Part shown: positions 23,612 to 24,820 of the stretch, one piece after another
Position numbering within the stretch: position 1 is the stretch's first letter
Layout of the letters: every line of letters starts with the position of its first letter
NCBI GenBank assembly: GCA_035649235.1
Contig: DASRJX010000264.1
Coordinates: forward strand, 1 to 24,820
Length of the DNA: 24,820 nt
Direction of reading: 5' to 3'
From: DASRJX01 sp035649235
GTDB taxonomy: Bacteria; Acidobacteriota; Polarisedimenticolia; Gp22-AA2
The notes under the pieces: model-generated
Seen by the model: the letters and a program-made list of their open reading frames with translations, nothing else
Told to the model about the DNA's origin: nothing
Database searches by the model: none
Made by a program: the position numbers and the translations under genes

Positions 23612-24312
23612 CAGGGCGCATCCGGAGGGAAGCCTGGCACGACCAGTCCGCCGCTCACGATCAGCTTGACGCCGTCCTCGATCGACATGTCGAGCGGCAC
23701 GACCTCCTCGTCCCGCACCAGCGCCAGCCAGCCCGAGGTGGGATTGGGCGTGGTCGGCAGGAAGACCAGGGAGCGGCCACGCACCGGTGACCCGCTCTCC
23801 CTCCCGAGATCGACCCCGCTCTGCGTCAGGAACCCGACCGTGTACACCCCCGGCCTCGGGTACTCGACCATGACCACGCGACGGAACGATGTCGACGTCC
23901 GGGAGAAGGCGTCGAGGAGCTGGCGGGCCGCGCCGTAGATCGGCTTGACCACCGGCAGCCGCATCATGAGGCGGTCGAACCCCTCGACCAGCCTCCGACC
24001 CAGGTAGTGGGTTGCGACCGATCCCACGATCAGGATCACGAGTACGGTCAGGAGAATGCCCGCCAGCGGGGCCACGAACCGGACGATCGCCGGCTCGCTG
24101 GCCAGATCCGGACTGAAGAGGCGCAGGATGGCGAGCACGACGGGCGAGGCGATCCCCTCCAGAAGCCGAACCAGGATCCCGAGCAGCCAGACCGTGATGA
24201 TGAGGGGCAGGGTGATGACGACGCCGGTCAGGAAGACCTGCCGCAGCCGTTGCATCGCACCGGCGGGCGGCGGCGGGGCCTCCGACCTCCCGGCGGCGCG
24301 CCTACGAGCCAT
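23611..24312 (-). CDS. DUF502 family membrane protein
   Basis: A 233-residue protein of unknown function. A basic, proline-containing N-terminus is followed by a first membrane segment at about 27-50 (FLTGVVITLPLIITVWLLG) and a second at about 78-102 (FVAPLAGILLTVLVILIVGS). A conserved soluble part follows, including RLPVVKPIYGAARQLLDAF, VVMVEYPRPGVYTVGFLT and FLPTTPNPTSG, all marks of DUF502. It overlaps the end of pgsA by 11 bases and plsC by one, so a link to membrane lipid metabolism is plausible but not shown. Confidence 0.93.
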   Translation of the reverse strand: MARRRAAGRSEAPPPPAGAMQRLRQVFLTGVVITLPLIITVWLLGILVRLLEGIASPVVLAILRLFSPDLASEPAIVRFVAPLAGILLTVLVILIVGSVATHYLGRRLVEGFDRLMMRLPVVKPIYGAARQLLDAFSRTSTSFRRVVMVEYPRPGVYTVGFLTQSGVDLGRESGSPVRGRSLVFLPTTPNPTSGWLALVRDEEVVPLDMSIEDGVKLIVSGGLVVPGFPPDAP

Positions 24313-24820
24313 GTCGGCCCCCGTCCGGCGTCCGCCGGCCCGTCACGCCGAGGCGGCGTGAGAACTTCATGAAGTAGTCGGTCGCCGACAGGATCGCCAC
24401 CGCCACGACGATCCACAGGGCGACGTCCCCCGCCAGGTCCCAGGAGCCGAGGTACTGGTTGCCGAAGATCAGCAGCACGATGGCGATGATCTGGCTCACC
24501 GTCTTGTACTTCCCCCAGACGCTGGCGCCGATCATGATCCCCTGGCTGCTGGCGATCATGCGCAGCCCGTCCACCGCGAACTCGCGGCCCAGGATGATCC
24601 AGACCATCCAGGCCCGTGCCGCGCCGATCTCGATCAGCGACACGAACGCCGCCGACGTCAGGAGCTTGTCGGCGATCGGATCGAGCAGGATGCCGAGGGT
24701 CGTGACCTGGTCCCGCCGCCGCGCCAGCCAGCCGTCGAGCCAGTCGGTGAACGAGGCGAGCAGGAAGACCGCTGCGCCGATCATCTGCCACGAGAGGCCC
24801 AGGTGCTCGAGGCCGGTGTT
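24302..24820 (-). CDS. pgsA: CDP-diacylglycerol-glycerol-3-phosphate 3-phosphatidyltransferase (partial, 5' end outside window)
   Basis: The last 172 residues of the integral membrane enzyme that joins CDP-diacylglycerol and glycerol-3-phosphate to phosphatidylglycerol phosphate. The CDP-alcohol phosphotransferase motif is complete: DWLDGWLAR, then Gly and two Asp in LGILLDPIADK. Several hydrophobic helices follow, including the family's LGREFAVDGLRM segment. The reading frame continues without a stop through the right edge, so the internal ATG at 24784 is not the start. It heads the phospholipid gene run as far as can be seen. Confidence 0.93.
   Translation of the reverse strand, partial: NTGLEHLGLSWQMIGAAVFLLASFTDWLDGWLARRRDQVTTLGILLDPIADKLLTSAAFVSLIEIGAARAWMVWIILGREFAVDGLRMIASSQGIMIGASVWGKYKTVSQIIAIVLLIFGNQYLGSWDLAGDVALWIVVAVAILSATDYFMKFSRRLGVTGRRTPDGGRHGS

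Noticed and set aside
21756..23621. Extension of the cinA frame upstream through the plsC-like gene
   Set aside because: The upstream part is Arg/Pro-rich shadow sequence; MTGRCAETLAIGSELL from 23000 is the family N-terminus and overlaps the plsC stop by four bases.

Overview
The window is dense, high-GC bacterial chromosome. Apart from one gene, every coding region from 3312 to the right edge lies on the minus strand. The gene set (a class A penicillin-binding protein with a proline-rich cytoplasmic tail, a lipoprotein with TPR repeats, a large TPR scaffold, bifunctional RibBA, and a TIGR04283-type glycosyltransferase) fits a Gram-negative-type bacterium. My best guess is a member of the Acidobacteriota or a neighbouring high-GC phylum; this is an impression from gene style and not a phylogenetic result.

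Left end (1-6060): the 5' part of a glycosyltransferase on minus is back to back with a class A PBP on plus, and their start codons touch. The PBP gene converges on an alanine dehydrogenase / aldehyde dehydrogenase pair that reads leftwards from a clear sigma-70-type promoter at 6023-6052.

Gap region (6063-6675): this is the only long stretch without an intact gene. It holds a coding-like C-terminal fragment of a TPR-like protein, an imperfect inverted repeat, and about 130 bases with strong RNA-like base pairing on the minus strand. Just 3' of that lies a short reading frame whose first ten residues resemble an IS110-family transposase start. This is the least explained part of the window.

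Central operon (18764 down to 6676, all minus): a promoter precedes a TPR lipoprotein, ftsY, ribD, ribE, ribBA, ffh, rpsP, khpA, rimM, trmD, rplS, rnhB and a 1038-residue TPR protein. The SRP GTPase Ffh and its receptor FtsY therefore flank a riboflavin block, followed by the classical S16-KH-RimM-TrmD-L19-RNase HII ribosome block. Genes touch or overlap throughout, which suggests one long, translationally coupled transcript.

Right operon (24820 down to 18775, minus): pgsA (5' end outside the window), a DUF502 membrane protein, a PlsC-like acyltransferase, cinA, thpR, plsY, gpsA and a CpsB/YwqE-type PHP phosphatase, nearly all joined by 4-base stop/start overlaps. GpsA makes glycerol-3-phosphate, PlsY and a PlsC-like enzyme acylate it, and PgsA uses it for phosphatidylglycerol, so this is largely a phospholipid operon carrying a few housekeeping passengers.

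I saw no tRNA, rRNA, CRISPR array, complete insertion sequence or prophage. I did not find a clearly new multi-gene system. The best candidates for something undescribed are the structured segment at 6441-6574 and the Ffh/FtsY-riboflavin arrangement. A Gln in place of the expected metal-binding His of RibB is also worth checking.
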